A stretch of DNA of 64,000 nt from Armatimonadota bacterium (lineage in GTDB: Bacteria > Armatimonadota > Fimbriimonadia > Fimbriimonadales > Fimbriimonadaceae). Position numbers and translations under genes: made by a program. Below the pieces are notes generated by a model. The model saw only the letters and a program-made list of their open reading frames with translations, ran no database searches and was not told the DNA's origin. The DNA is taken from contig WGMG01000006.1 of assembly GCA_016125185.1 (NCBI GenBank), positions 1,945,889 through 2,009,888 of the forward strand, given 5' to 3'. Below are positions 1-7,684 of this stretch, one piece after another; position 1 is the stretch's first letter; the number at the start of each line of letters is the position of its first letter.

Positions 1-359
1 GCTTCGTCGATGATCCCAAGCAAGGATTCGCCGCCAGTTTTGGTATCGCCAACTACGACGCCGACGCGCACACCAACGACGCCTACCTGTCGTTACGAAA
101 GGATTTCACGAAGTTCCGCTTCCACGCTACTGCCTACCGGTCAGATAAGGTCGTCGGCGTCTTCGGAGTGGATTTCCCGTGCTGCTGCTGGGCTGGCGCC
201 ATCGAACATGTCACCGGGTCTGACAGCCAAACGTGGATCGGCTTCACATCGCCGAACTTCTATCCCGGCCTCAGTGCAACCGTCGCCAGTCGCCTGCCGT
301 GGAACGGAAACTCCGAACAGCAGTATCAGCTCATCCTGAACTACGGACTTCGCTTCTAG
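1..359 (+). CDS. C-terminal end of a probable outer-membrane beta-barrel protein (5' partial)
   Basis: The frame is open from base 3, runs off the left edge and stops at 357-359, leaving about 118 residues. The visible part alternates polar and hydrophobic residues in short strand-like runs and ends in NYGLRF. A terminal aromatic residue after a strand is the usual end of an outer-membrane barrel and is read by the BAM machinery. An odd CCC triplet occurs mid-fragment. No domain family can be named because the N-terminus is missing. Confidence 0.6.
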   Translation, partial: FVDDPKQGFAASFGIANYDADAHTNDAYLSLRKDFTKFRFHATAYRSDKVVGVFGVDFPCCCWAGAIEHVTGSDSQTWIGFTSPNFYPGLSATVASRLPWNGNSEQQYQLILNYGLRF

Positions 360-360
360 G

Positions 361-636
361 CTACTTACTGAGGTGGATCGATTCTCGGCTGACCGAGTCT
401 CCGTCGTGAAGATTCTTCTTCGCGATGGTGACCTTGTCGCCTGCGGCGTATAGCTTCACGGCGCCAAAGTGAGTGTGTTGCGGCGAAAGGTGGATTTCGT
501 ACTTCTTTCCGTCACGGGAAACAACGAGCGTATCGTCGACTCGGTTGCCAAGGCGGAAGGCAGAAGTTTCCTTTCGGCTGACCGAGAGCACCTCGTAAAC
601 CGAATCTTGGTGGATGGGTTGAAGCAAAAACAACAT
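361..636 (-). CDS. hypothetical protein, 91 aa
   Basis: Small beta-rich, mostly polar protein that I do not recognise. The ATG at 636 has an AGGA-like ribosome site about 6 nt upstream, which supports this start. It begins with a short hydrophobic run (MLFLLQ) too weak to be a signal peptide. It lies downstream of the ASCH gene on the same strand, separated by a hairpin at 695-715, so it may have its own transcript. Confidence 0.5.
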   Translation of the reverse strand: MLFLLQPIHQDSVYEVLSVSRKETSAFRLGNRVDDTLVVSRDGKKYEIHLSPQHTHFGAVKLYAAGDKVTIAKKNLHDGDSVSRESIHLSK

Positions 637-694
637 GTTTTCCTAAGGGGCATATCCTATGCCAATTGGGAAATCGCTCGCAAATTGGCTCAAT

Positions 695-715
695 ATATAC
701 CCCTCATGGGTATAT
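695..715. other. perfect 8-bp hairpin between two minus-strand genes
   Basis: ATATACCC (695-702) pairs with GGGTATAT (708-715) around loop CTCAT. It lies just after the stop of the ASCH gene and before the 91-aa gene. There is no T-run after it, so it is either a weak terminator, an RNA processing site or a protein-binding palindrome. Confidence 0.45.
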
Positions 716-722
716 TACCACA

Positions 723-1070
723 CTACTCGTCAATTCGGCTGAAGTAAATCACCGTAACCGTATGCGTCGGCGTAATCAAGTCGCCATACACCCGACTCAA
801 AAGCCCGATCACGTCGTCCTGTGTGCGAAATTCCGGGTTCTCTCGCTCGATGTCTCGCGGAGATAGCTCCGAGATCGGTTTGACTTCCACTCGATCGAGA
901 ATCGCGGAGTAAAGTTTCTGACGGCGTCCGAACCGCGGACCGATCGTAACCCAAACGACCATCCCTTCCGTATACTTATCCGACTTGTCCCCCATGCGAA
1001 TCGTGACGGTCTTTCGGTTGTTTTTGAGGACATCTCCGTAGAGATCAGAGTAGAAGTTCAGAGCAAACAT
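723..1070 (-). CDS. ASCH domain protein
   Basis: 115 aa. The pattern RKTVTIRMGD near residues 19-28, followed by a beta-barrel-like region with NPEFRTQDD and a final strand (TVTVIYFS), matches small single-domain ASCH proteins. These have a PUA-like fold and are predicted to bind RNA or modified nucleotides; the cellular role is unknown. The gene is divergent from the alpha/beta hydrolase at 1120 and shares a 49-nt intergenic region that contains a partial TACAATTGT palindrome. Confidence 0.75.
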   Translation of the reverse strand: MFALNFYSDLYGDVLKNNRKTVTIRMGDKSDKYTEGMVVWVTIGPRFGRRQKLYSAILDRVEVKPISELSPRDIERENPEFRTQDDVIGLLSRVYGDLITPTHTVTVIYFSRIDE

Positions 1071-1078
1071 CGGAATTA

Positions 1079-1092
1079 ACTACAATTGTTGC
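1079..1092. promoter_or_regulatory. imperfect copy of the ACTACAATTGTAGT palindrome
   Basis: This site matches 12 of 14 bases of the perfect palindrome at 56883-56896. It sits between two divergent genes (ASCH protein and alpha/beta hydrolase), a common place for an operator. TACA-N2-TGTA-like sites are typical of BlaI/MecI/CopY-type repressors; no such repressor gene is in the window. Function is inferred only from sequence and position. Confidence 0.3.
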
Positions 1093-1119
1093 GGATGGGG
1101 GGCTCAAAACGCAAATTTC

Positions 1120-2001
1120 ATGATAGTTTGGCTGGTCATCGTCCTAGGAATCTTGTATTTACTCCTGCTCCTGGGCGTTGCCTACTGCTTCGTCTTCCCT
1201 TTCCGCACCCCCATTTTCATTTCCCCCGGCTTCCTCGGGGTTCCACAAGAGTGGATTGAATTCGAAGATTCCGGCACCGGACGCCTGCTCCGAGGATGGT
1301 GGGTGCCAAAAGAGGATCCCGAAGTCGTCATGGTCTGCGCCCACGGCTACATGATGAACCGAGCCGAACTCGCTCCCTTCGCGCCCCGATTCCAAAACTG
1401 GCCGATCGCCTTCCTCTTCTTCGACCTCCCTGCCCACGGCGCGTCCCGAGGGCGAAAATCGGGGTTCGGCTACAAAGAGCGAACCGCCGTCGCATCTGCC
1501 GTCGCCGAAGCCAAGCGCCGCTACCCAAACGCCAAGATCGTCCTCGCTGGGTCGAGCATGGGGGCCGCCGCTAGCGCCTTCGCCCTTGCCGAGTCGCCCA
1601 ATCTCGCCGACGCCCTCATTCTAGATTCCTGCTACGACCGCCTCGTTGAAGCGATCACCGGCTGGTGGCTCTTCATCGGCGGCAAAACCCTCCAGTACGT
1701 CCTCTACCCCGCGTCCTTTTTCGGTATGCCCCTCTCCGGCGTCAATCCCTTTCGCATTGTCGTGTCCTCCGCGCTGGCCAAAATCGCCAAGCCAACGCTG
1801 ATTCTCCACGGTGGAGCCGATACCCTCGCCCCGCCGTCGGCCGCCAAAACCAACTTTGACGCCCTCGCGGGGCCAAAATCTATGGTCATTTTCGATGGCC
1901 GCAACCATTCCGAAGCCCGGTGGGAAGAGCCCGATCGCTACTTCGAAGCCATCGAAGCTTTCCTGCAGGAAAACGGATTAGCCGACCATCGGTCAAAATA
2001 G
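1120..2001 (+). CDS. membrane-anchored alpha/beta hydrolase
   Basis: 293 aa. Residues about 2-28 form one transmembrane segment, followed by an alpha/beta hydrolase fold of the serine aminopeptidase/BAAT-like type. The nucleophile elbow is GSSMG with Ser146. The likely acid is Asp234 (HGGAD) and the likely base is His263 (GRNHS). The oxyanion-region motif is AHGYMMNR near 74-81. The catalytic domain probably sits at the membrane; the substrate cannot be predicted. There is no clear ribosome site before the ATG. Confidence 0.85.
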   Translation: MIVWLVIVLGILYLLLLLGVAYCFVFPFRTPIFISPGFLGVPQEWIEFEDSGTGRLLRGWWVPKEDPEVVMVCAHGYMMNRAELAPFAPRFQNWPIAFLFFDLPAHGASRGRKSGFGYKERTAVASAVAEAKRRYPNAKIVLAGSSMGAAASAFALAESPNLADALILDSCYDRLVEAITGWWLFIGGKTLQYVLYPASFFGMPLSGVNPFRIVVSSALAKIAKPTLILHGGADTLAPPSAAKTNFDALAGPKSMVIFDGRNHSEARWEEPDRYFEAIEAFLQENGLADHRSK

Positions 2002-2541
2002 GTTCAAGTCGCGATGCCAGTCGCCGCCATCTGGCAAACCAGAATGGAGGCTTCTCCCGATAGGATCCACCCAGAGTAGCGCTAATAAAGATGCTTCTCT
2101 GGATAGAGAAGCCGGTAAGTGAGCTTGCGAGCGAACCGGATGAGACGAACCTCTCGCCAACCCAAGACTCAAGATAACTTCTTAAGTCGCAATGCCATTG
2201 GCCGCGATCCGGCAGGACGGTGTCTACTTGGATTGATGCCCAAAGAGATACTTCTCTGGATAGGGTCAACCTACAGTGGCGCCAAAAACAAGATGCTTCT
2301 CTGGATAGAGAAGCCGGTAAGTGAGCTTGCGAGCGAACCGGATGAGACGAACCTCTCGCATACTTCGAGCTGACCTAGGTCAAATTAACTCCTAAGTCGC
2401 GATACCGCGAAATGCCATCCGGCAAACCAAAGAAGATGCTTCTCCGGATGGAGAAGCCGGTAAGCGAGCCCGCGAGCGAACCGGATGAGGCGAACCTTTC
2501 GAAAGCGTTCGGGCTGATGTAGGTCAAAATAAGGTCAAACA
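2002..2541. repeat. tandem imperfect intergenic repeats with conserved hairpins
   Basis: This gene-free 540-nt stretch has three related units, starting near 2005, 2182 and 2392. Each begins with an AAGTCGC-type box and a CATCYGGCAAACC-like box. The first two contain a CTTCTC..GATAGG..ACC module (about 2049-2088 and 2250-2290). All contain a roughly 68-nt module (about 2090-2157, 2291-2359, 2433-2501). That module opens with hairpin GCTTCTCT-GGAT-AGAGAAGC, followed by a CCGGT...ACCGG arm. In the third copy both stem strands change together (GCTTCTCC-GGAT-GGAGAAGC), which supports a conserved structure. No protein is encoded. Confidence 0.8.
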
Positions 2542-3453
2542 ATGCCGCGAGTCTCCATTCTGCTAACCTGCTACAACCACAAGAAGTACATTCCGGTGGC
2601 CCTAGACAGCATTCGCGCGCAGACCTTTACCGATTACGAAATCATCGCCCTCGACGATGGCTCCACCGACGGCACCCGCGAATGGCTCGCCGACCAAACC
2701 GGAATCAGGGTGGTTTTCAACGAGCAGAATCTCGGCACTTACGGCACCCTCAATAAGGGCCTCGACTACGCCACCGGCGAGTACATCGCCGTCTTTAATG
2801 ACGACGACGTCTGGATGCCCACCAAGCTCGAAAAGCAAGTCGCCCTCCTCGATTCCAACCCAAAAGTCGGCCTTGTCCACACCGAAGGCGAGTTCATCGA
2901 CGGTGAAGGAAACATCATGGAAGGCGAACCTCTCGGATTCAAATTCCCCCGTTTCGAAACCGGCGATATCCTCCTCGACCTCGTCTACGAAAACAAGGTC
3001 ATCGCCTCCGCCGCCCTGTTCCGTCGAAGTATCGTCGACGAGATCGGCGGCTTCAACGAGTTCTACTTCGGCTCCGGAGACTGGGAGATGTGGTTCCGAA
3101 TCGCCGAACGCTACGACGTCGGATGCGTCAACGAAAAGCTGAGCCAGTACCGCGTCCACGGCGCGAACGCCTCCCACAAGCTCGAAAAGATTTGGCGCGA
3201 CGACGAACGCCTACGCGACTGGATGATCCCGCGCCTCGAAGACCTCGGCGATCGCTTTCCAAAGGAGAAGGTCCAAGCCGCCATCGCCCACTGCTGGGCC
3301 GCTCTCGGCACCGTCCGAATGCTCAACGGCGACGCTCGCTCAGCCCGCGCCGCCTACCGAGCCAGCATGCACGTCATGCCCGGTCGAATCAAGAATTACC
3401 TCCGCTTTGCCGCCACTTTCGCGGGCAAAAAGGTCTTCCGCAAACTGCTTTAG
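2542..3453 (+). CDS. family 2 glycosyltransferase
   Basis: 303 aa, soluble GT-A fold enzyme. The N-terminus VSILLTCYNHKKYI is the nucleotide-sugar-binding strand, DDGS is at residues 38-41, and the metal-binding acidic cluster FNDDDVW is near 86-91. GGFNEFYFGSGDWEMWFRIAE is the usual acceptor-side ED/EW region. It probably adds a sugar to a surface glycan. An AAGG ribosome site lies about 7 nt before the ATG. The 3' end overlaps the convergent PEP-CTERM gene by 4 nt. Confidence 0.9.
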   Translation: MPRVSILLTCYNHKKYIPVALDSIRAQTFTDYEIIALDDGSTDGTREWLADQTGIRVVFNEQNLGTYGTLNKGLDYATGEYIAVFNDDDVWMPTKLEKQVALLDSNPKVGLVHTEGEFIDGEGNIMEGEPLGFKFPRFETGDILLDLVYENKVIASAALFRRSIVDEIGGFNEFYFGSGDWEMWFRIAERYDVGCVNEKLSQYRVHGANASHKLEKIWRDDERLRDWMIPRLEDLGDRFPKEKVQAAIAHCWAALGTVRMLNGDARSARAAYRASMHVMPGRIKNYLRFAATFAGKKVFRKLL

Positions 3454-4121
3454 GCGCGCTTTCGTCGGCGAAGGAGCAGCACTCCACCAAGCCCAATCGC
3501 GAGCATTGACGATGGCTCTGGCACGACTCCAACGGTGAACCCGCTCCAGTACTCGAACGGCGACGCCGTGAACGAGATCGAGGTGTACGTCCCGGAGAAC
3601 ATGATCACGCCGCTCCCCTCCATGCCGTACAGCCGCAGGTTATCGTTGGTCCACATCGAACCCGAACCCCAATAGCCAGGGCCCTGGCTCAAAATCGTGA
3701 ACGGCGTCGAAAAGTCGTAGTGCGACAACTGAGCCGGCGACCCCAAGCTCACAATGTCCATGATCGGATTTTTCACCGGCGCAGAAAACGTGATCGTATT
3801 CGTAATCACGTTCGTGGTCTGGCCAGAGAGGGCAATGATATCGGTCCGACTCGGCGCATTCTGGACCACCGCGTTCGTGTAGTAGCTCGGCCCGCCGTTG
3901 TACCCGGTGTAGTAGTAGGTGCCCGTGTTGTTGATCTGACTCTCCGCAACGACATTCCCGCTGTACGAAATGCCAACCGTCTGCGTCGGACTCACCACGA
4001 TTTGGCCCGTCATCGAACCCGGAATCCCGGTCTGGCTCGCAAAGAATTCGGCGTATCGGTAGACGTCCGCGTGCGAGAACGCCGGTAGGCAAAGAAGACC
4101 GAGGACGATTGCTTTTCTCAT
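3450..4121 (-). CDS. PEP-CTERM exported protein
   Basis: The start is set at the ATG at 4121 (MRKAIVL), which has AAGGG 5 nt upstream and begins a normal signal peptide ending near FSHA. The middle is Gly/Thr/Tyr-rich and beta-like with no recognised domain. The C-terminus has VPEPSS, a hydrophobic helix and the basic tail RRRKRA, the full PEP-CTERM sorting signal processed by an exosortase. No exosortase gene is in the window. The protein is expected outside the inner membrane or on the surface. Confidence 0.88.
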   Translation of the reverse strand: MRKAIVLGLLCLPAFSHADVYRYAEFFASQTGIPGSMTGQIVVSPTQTVGISYSGNVVAESQINNTGTYYYTGYNGGPSYYTNAVVQNAPSRTDIIALSGQTTNVITNTITFSAPVKNPIMDIVSLGSPAQLSHYDFSTPFTILSQGPGYWGSGSMWTNDNLRLYGMEGSGVIMFSGTYTSISFTASPFEYWSGFTVGVVPEPSSMLAIGLGGVLLLRRRKRA

Positions 4122-4152
4122 AAACCCTTTTCGACGGTAATAATAGGGAGTC

Positions 4153-4174
4153 ACCCTGTAAACAACTTCAGGGT
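4153..4174 (+). other. hairpin upstream of the cysteine desulfurase
   Basis: ACCCTG (4153-4158) pairs with CAGGGT (4169-4174) across a 10-nt loop. It is immediately followed by TATTTT, which ends 5 nt before the ATG of the next gene. It could be an operator overlapping a leaderless promoter, because the position next to a start codon argues against a terminator. Confidence 0.35.
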
Positions 4175-4185
4175 TATTTTAGCGA

Positions 4186-5325
4186 ATGACAACCAAAAAT
4201 CCGCGAATTTACCTGGATAACGCCGCAACTACCGCACTCTTACCGGGTGTTCAGTCACGGATTTCCGAGGTCATGGCTTCGTTTGGCAACCCCTCCAGCC
4301 TCCATGCCCACGGTCGCGAAGCCAAGCACGAGATCGACTGGGCTCGCGAAAAAGTCTCCCAAGCCCTCGGTTGCCTCTTCGCCGAGGTCGTCTTCACCGG
4401 AAGCGGAACCGAGGCCGCCAACCTCGCCATCGTCGGTGCCGCCCTCGCCAATTCCGACTACCGCAGAAACCGAATTCTCCTCAGCGCCGTCGAGCACCAC
4501 TGCGTCCTCCACACGCGTCCCCTGCTGGAACGTCTCGGCTACCAAGTCGAACTCATTCCCGTGGACCGAGAATCGAAGGTCCGCCTCGACGCCATAGAGG
4601 AGCTTGTAACGGACGATGTGCTCTTTGTCTCACTGATGAGCGCCAACAACGAAACCGGCATGATTCAGCCCGTCGAAGCCGCCGCAAAAATCGCTCACAC
4701 AAGAGGAGCCCTCCTCCACTGCGACCACGTCCAAGGATTCCTCAAGGACGTTTCCAACCCTTGCCAGTTTGCTGATCTCGTCTCCGTCGCCGCTCACAAA
4801 GTCAACGGCCCGAAAGGCGTCGGGGCGCTCGCCGTCCTCAACGGAACAAAAATCAAGCCGCTCGTCACCGGTGGCGAACAAGAGCGCGAGATGCGCGGCG
4901 GGACCGAAAATCTGCTCGGCATCGTCGGCTTCGGCGCCGCCATCGCCGGACACCAAACCCAAAGCTACAGACCAATGCGCGACGCGCTTCGCGCTCGGCT
5001 CCTCGCCGCCGGGGCCGTCCCCACCGTCGCCAACCCCGACGAAACCCTCGATACTCACCTCCACGTCCGCTTCCCCGGCATCGACGCCGAAACCCTCCTC
5101 ATCCGCCTCGACCGCGAAGGCATCAGCGCCAGTAGCGGCGCCGCGTGCAGCAGCGGCAGCATCGAGCCATCCCACGTCATGCTCGCCTGCGATTACACCG
5201 AAACCGAGGCCAAAGAAGGCGTTCGGTTCTCACTCGGGTACGGAAACACCGCCGAAGAAATCGAGCGGGCGAGTACCCTTATAGCCGAAGCCGTGCAGAG
5301 TATTCGGGGGAAAAGAAATGGATAG
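4186..5325 (+). CDS. cysteine desulfurase (NifS/IscS family)
   Basis: 379 aa, PLP-dependent enzyme that removes sulfur from cysteine to form a persulfide for Fe-S clusters or tRNA thiolation. The N-terminus has IYLDNAATT. The PLP lysine is Lys205 in AAHKVNGPKG, and the glycine-rich MRGGTEN region follows. The catalytic cysteine is Cys321 in SSGAACSSGS. Length is normal. There is no ribosome site; a TATTTT hexamer ends 5 nt before the ATG, suggesting a leaderless mRNA. No iscU or thiI is nearby. It overlaps the next gene by 8 nt. Confidence 0.93.
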   Translation: MTTKNPRIYLDNAATTALLPGVQSRISEVMASFGNPSSLHAHGREAKHEIDWAREKVSQALGCLFAEVVFTGSGTEAANLAIVGAALANSDYRRNRILLSAVEHHCVLHTRPLLERLGYQVELIPVDRESKVRLDAIEELVTDDVLFVSLMSANNETGMIQPVEAAAKIAHTRGALLHCDHVQGFLKDVSNPCQFADLVSVAAHKVNGPKGVGALAVLNGTKIKPLVTGGEQEREMRGGTENLLGIVGFGAAIAGHQTQSYRPMRDALRARLLAAGAVPTVANPDETLDTHLHVRFPGIDAETLLIRLDREGISASSGAACSSGSIEPSHVMLACDYTETEAKEGVRFSLGYGNTAEEIERASTLIAEAVQSIRGKRNG

Positions 5326-5716
5326 GCCGAGCAAGGACGTCTCCGGCAAACTGATCCTCAAGGTGATCGGCATCATCGTGGCCCTCTTCATGGCCATGAA
5401 CATCTTCTTCGTCGTCTATCGAAGCCGAGTCGTACCGAAGTCGATCGAAAAGCGACGCCAGGTCGCCGTGTTGCTCGCCGCGAGAGAGTGGAAGGAAGGC
5501 ACGTTCAGCGGCAAAATCCTCGATGGCAAACCGGATGAGTCGCATCTTCCGCCCCAAAGCCCCGAAAGCCAGAGGCCAAAGGAGGTCGAGAACTACAGCG
5601 ACACATTCAACACCAGTACGGTGTTCGAATTTGAATACGCGAAACCGGAAAACCGCTGGTCAATCCAGGTCGGCAACGACACCTACACCGTTCATCGCGA
5701 AAACGGCGCAAAATAG
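5318..5716 (+). CDS. hypothetical single-pass membrane protein
   Basis: 132 aa. One transmembrane helix lies at about residues 11-30 (LILKVIGIIVALFMAMNIFF), followed by a charged soluble domain that is probably extracytoplasmic. No domain is recognised. It overlaps the 3' end of the cysteine desulfurase by 8 nt, so the two are co-transcribed, but nothing else links it to sulfur transfer. Confidence 0.7.
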   Translation: MDRPSKDVSGKLILKVIGIIVALFMAMNIFFVVYRSRVVPKSIEKRRQVAVLLAAREWKEGTFSGKILDGKPDESHLPPQSPESQRPKEVENYSDTFNTSTVFEFEYAKPENRWSIQVGNDTYTVHRENGAK

Positions 5717-5757
5717 CCTGGACACCGCGGAAGCGGTAACCCAGGCTAGAGGGTCGA

Positions 5758-6369
5758 TTACTTGCTGGTTCGACGTCGTCTAACGAGCGCCAAAGCGCCA
5801 ATGCCGAGGACGGCGAGGCTCGCCGGCTCTGGAACGGAGTCGATCGTCAAGTTGTCGAGTTGAAAGCCGGAGACCGTGCCGAGACCGCCCGAGCCATTGT
5901 CCATCACCGTAATGCTATCCAGATTCGTAAACGATCCGTCTAGCATAAACGTCTGCCACTGGTTGGTAACGTTAAAGACCTGCGAAGTGGTACCGCCGCC
6001 CTCGTAGTTTCCGACGACCGTGATTGATCCGGTTGCGAAGGTGCCATCAAAAACCGCCGAATCAAAAGACTCCATCGAGAACGGTGCATCGGATATGGGC
6101 TTAAAGTTCACACTGCCCGTTGCTCCATTGTTATCGTCTCCAATAGCTGCCAACGTGACGCTTCCATCTTGCACGCGCCCCGAGCCGGTGTAGCTGTCTG
6201 TCAGGATTCCCCAACCTCCAGCCGAAAAGTTAAAGTTGTATCCCTCGGACACGAGCGGGTTATCGAATTGATCGGATGTGATGTCCTCGAAGTCGATGAC
6301 GGTTGCCGACGCGATCGCCGGAAAGACAAGCAAAGCTGAGCCCACTGCCACTAGTAGAATTTTTTTCAT
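5758..6369 (-). CDS. PEP-CTERM exported protein, tandem paralogue A
   Basis: The start is the ATG at 6369 (MKKILLVAVG), with GGGA upstream and a signal peptide ending near ASA. The mature part begins with VIDFEDITSDQF and resembles a jelly-roll or carbohydrate-binding fold (FQLDNL near the end). The tail VPEPASLAVLGIGALALVRRRR is a complete PEP-CTERM signal. It is clearly related along its whole length to the next gene at 6576, so the pair arose by tandem duplication. A TATACT promoter is visible at 6414-6442. Confidence 0.9.
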   Translation of the reverse strand: MKKILLVAVGSALLVFPAIASATVIDFEDITSDQFDNPLVSEGYNFNFSAGGWGILTDSYTGSGRVQDGSVTLAAIGDDNNGATGSVNFKPISDAPFSMESFDSAVFDGTFATGSITVVGNYEGGGTTSQVFNVTNQWQTFMLDGSFTNLDSITVMDNGSGGLGTVSGFQLDNLTIDSVPEPASLAVLGIGALALVRRRRTSK

Positions 6370-6413
6370 GTTGATTCCCAAAGTCTTCTCACTCAATCGA
6401 GCGAACAAATCAC

Positions 6414-6442
6414 AGTATAGGGAAACGAAATGAATCCGTCGA
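6414..6442 (-). promoter_or_regulatory. sigma-70-like promoter for PEP-CTERM paralogue A
   Basis: On the minus strand, -35 TCGACG (6437-6442) is separated by 17 nt from -10 TATACT (6414-6419). The -10 region and the next 25 nt (with TTGTTCGC and ATTG) resemble the same region upstream of paralogue B, so the promoter was duplicated with the gene. Confidence 0.55.
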
Positions 6443-6575
6443 CCCGGCAAATATGCTGGGTGGAACACGGAAGGAGGCTAAACCAAGGCAGTTCCGCCTA
6501 CCATCCCGAAGCATATTCAAACTAACCCTATACCGAGGTGGATGAGTTTTTAGCCCCATCCACCTGGTCGCATAC

Positions 6576-7184
6576 TTACTTGCTGGTTCGTCGTCGAACG
6601 AGCGCTAAAGCGCCAAGTCCGAGAACGGCAAGGCTCGCCGGCTCCGGAACGGTGCCGTTGATGGCGATATTGTCGAGCTGGAAGCCAGGACCTGAATCAA
6701 AGTCGCTCGTATTGAGGTCGACAACTGTAACGCTCTGCAGGTTGGTAAACGTACCATTCAAAGCGAACGACTGCCATTGATTGGTGATTGAAAAGTCCTG
6801 AACCGTGGTGCCACCACCGACGAAGTTGCCGATGAACTCGATCGAACCCGTAGCAAACAGACCAGTGAAGACGGCCGAATCAAATCCTTGGACCGAAAAT
6901 GGCGCGCCTGAGTCCGTGCTGAAGGTGACCTGAGCGTTCGTGAAGTTTCGCGGGCCAGCCAAGAACAGCGTCGAAGTTCCATTCTGAACTCGATCAAACG
7001 AGGTGTAACCATCGGTGGCGATAGCCCAACCTTGTGCGTCGAAGTTGAAAGTGAATCCCTCAGAGGGAATCGGATTTCCGAACTGGTCTGCCGTAATGTC
7101 TTCAAAGTCCAGCATGTCTGCCGAAGCGAACGACGAAAGAGAAAGCGCGGCAAGGCCGACTGCCCCAACTAAGAGTTTCTTCAT
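6576..7184 (-). CDS. PEP-CTERM exported protein, tandem paralogue B
   Basis: The start is the ATG at 7184 (MKKLLVGAVG), with GGGAG upstream and a signal peptide ending near ASA. It shares with paralogue A the motifs LDFEDITADQFGNP, FDSAVFTGLFATGS, ITNQWQSF and FQLDN. The C-terminus VPEPASLAVLGLGALALVRRR is a standard PEP-CTERM tail. The two copies differ most in the middle, which may reflect different ligands. It is expected to be exported and processed by an exosortase that is not in this window. Confidence 0.9.
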   Translation of the reverse strand: MKKLLVGAVGLAALSLSSFASADMLDFEDITADQFGNPIPSEGFTFNFDAQGWAIATDGYTSFDRVQNGTSTLFLAGPRNFTNAQVTFSTDSGAPFSVQGFDSAVFTGLFATGSIEFIGNFVGGGTTVQDFSITNQWQSFALNGTFTNLQSVTVVDLNTSDFDSGPGFQLDNIAINGTVPEPASLAVLGLGALALVRRRTSK

Positions 7185-7203
7185 AGATATCTCCCAAAAG
7201 TTC

Positions 7204-7219
7204 CGCACACAATTGTGCG
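7204..7219. other. inverted repeat in the 5' leader of PEP-CTERM paralogue B
   Basis: CGCACA (7204-7209) and TGTGCG (7214-7219) flank CAAT, and the central ten bases CACAATTGTG are a perfect palindrome. It lies between the -10 element and the ribosome site of the gene at 7184, so it may be a repressor site or a leader hairpin. Confidence 0.35.
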
Positions 7220-7228
7220 AACAAGCCA

Positions 7229-7257
7229 AGTATATCGCGCGGGTAACCATTTTGTAA
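7229..7257 (-). promoter_or_regulatory. putative promoter for PEP-CTERM paralogue B
   Basis: The -10 TATACT (7229-7234) is identical to that of paralogue A. The -35 at 17 nt spacing is weak (TTACAA). Downstream TTGTTCGC is shared with the paralogue A leader. Confidence 0.4.
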
Positions 7258-7464
7258 GTTGCCTATCGGAAACGATGCGGGGCGAATGACCCATTCCAAC
7301 GGGTGGCACGGTCAGCGACCACTTCCCGCTTGCGGGATGGGAGTTGGCCGTGTGACAAGGACCTCACCATCCCTCGAAACGCGCCAACCAGCAAGCAACC
7401 AACCTCAACATTCCTAAGAAAATTAGGTTCTTCCCCCAACCCCTCCCGCCCACCCAGCAACAGT
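7258..7464. other. non-coding interval with a stem-loop
   Basis: I see no gene here. Positions 7307-7352 can fold: CACGG (7307-7311) pairs with CCGTG (7348-7352), and inside it TCCCGC (7324-7329) pairs with GCGGGA (7332-7337). There is no T-run, so a repeat element is as likely as a terminator. Confidence 0.4.
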
Positions 7465-7605
7465 GCCATACTGGTTACCGTGTGAAGGATCGATCGCCTT
7501 GATCGATCTGAAAATTGGGGAAAGCTGGTGGAACTCCAGCGCTGTGCCGCAACGGTAAAAGTCCGAATGCCCACTTCGCACAAAAAGCGCATCGCCCACG
7601 AGCAT
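7465..7605 (+). promoter_or_regulatory. cobalamin riboswitch
   Basis: The core carries the known conserved blocks in order. GGGGAAAGCTGG (about 7517-7528) is followed by TGGAACTCCAGC, giving a GCTGG/CCAGC stem with the GGTG..AA..CC pattern. GCTGTGCCGCAACGGTAA comes next (7541-7558), and AGTCCGAATGCCC serves as the B12 box. TTACCGT (7475-7481) is also complementary to ACGGTAA (7552-7558). A possible expression-platform helix pairs ATCGCCCA (7591-7598) with TGGGCGAT (7621-7628), and CTCCT (7648-7652) could mask the AGGAG ribosome site (7676-7680). The controlled gene starts at 7685, so B12 should repress the pseudopilin and PEP-CTERM operon. Exact boundaries are approximate. Confidence 0.85.
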
Positions 7606-7684
7606 GGGTCGGATGATGGTTGGGCGATTCCCATCGTCCTATCGCATCTCCTTCCTCTCCGCTCCGAAGCAATGCAGGAGCGAA

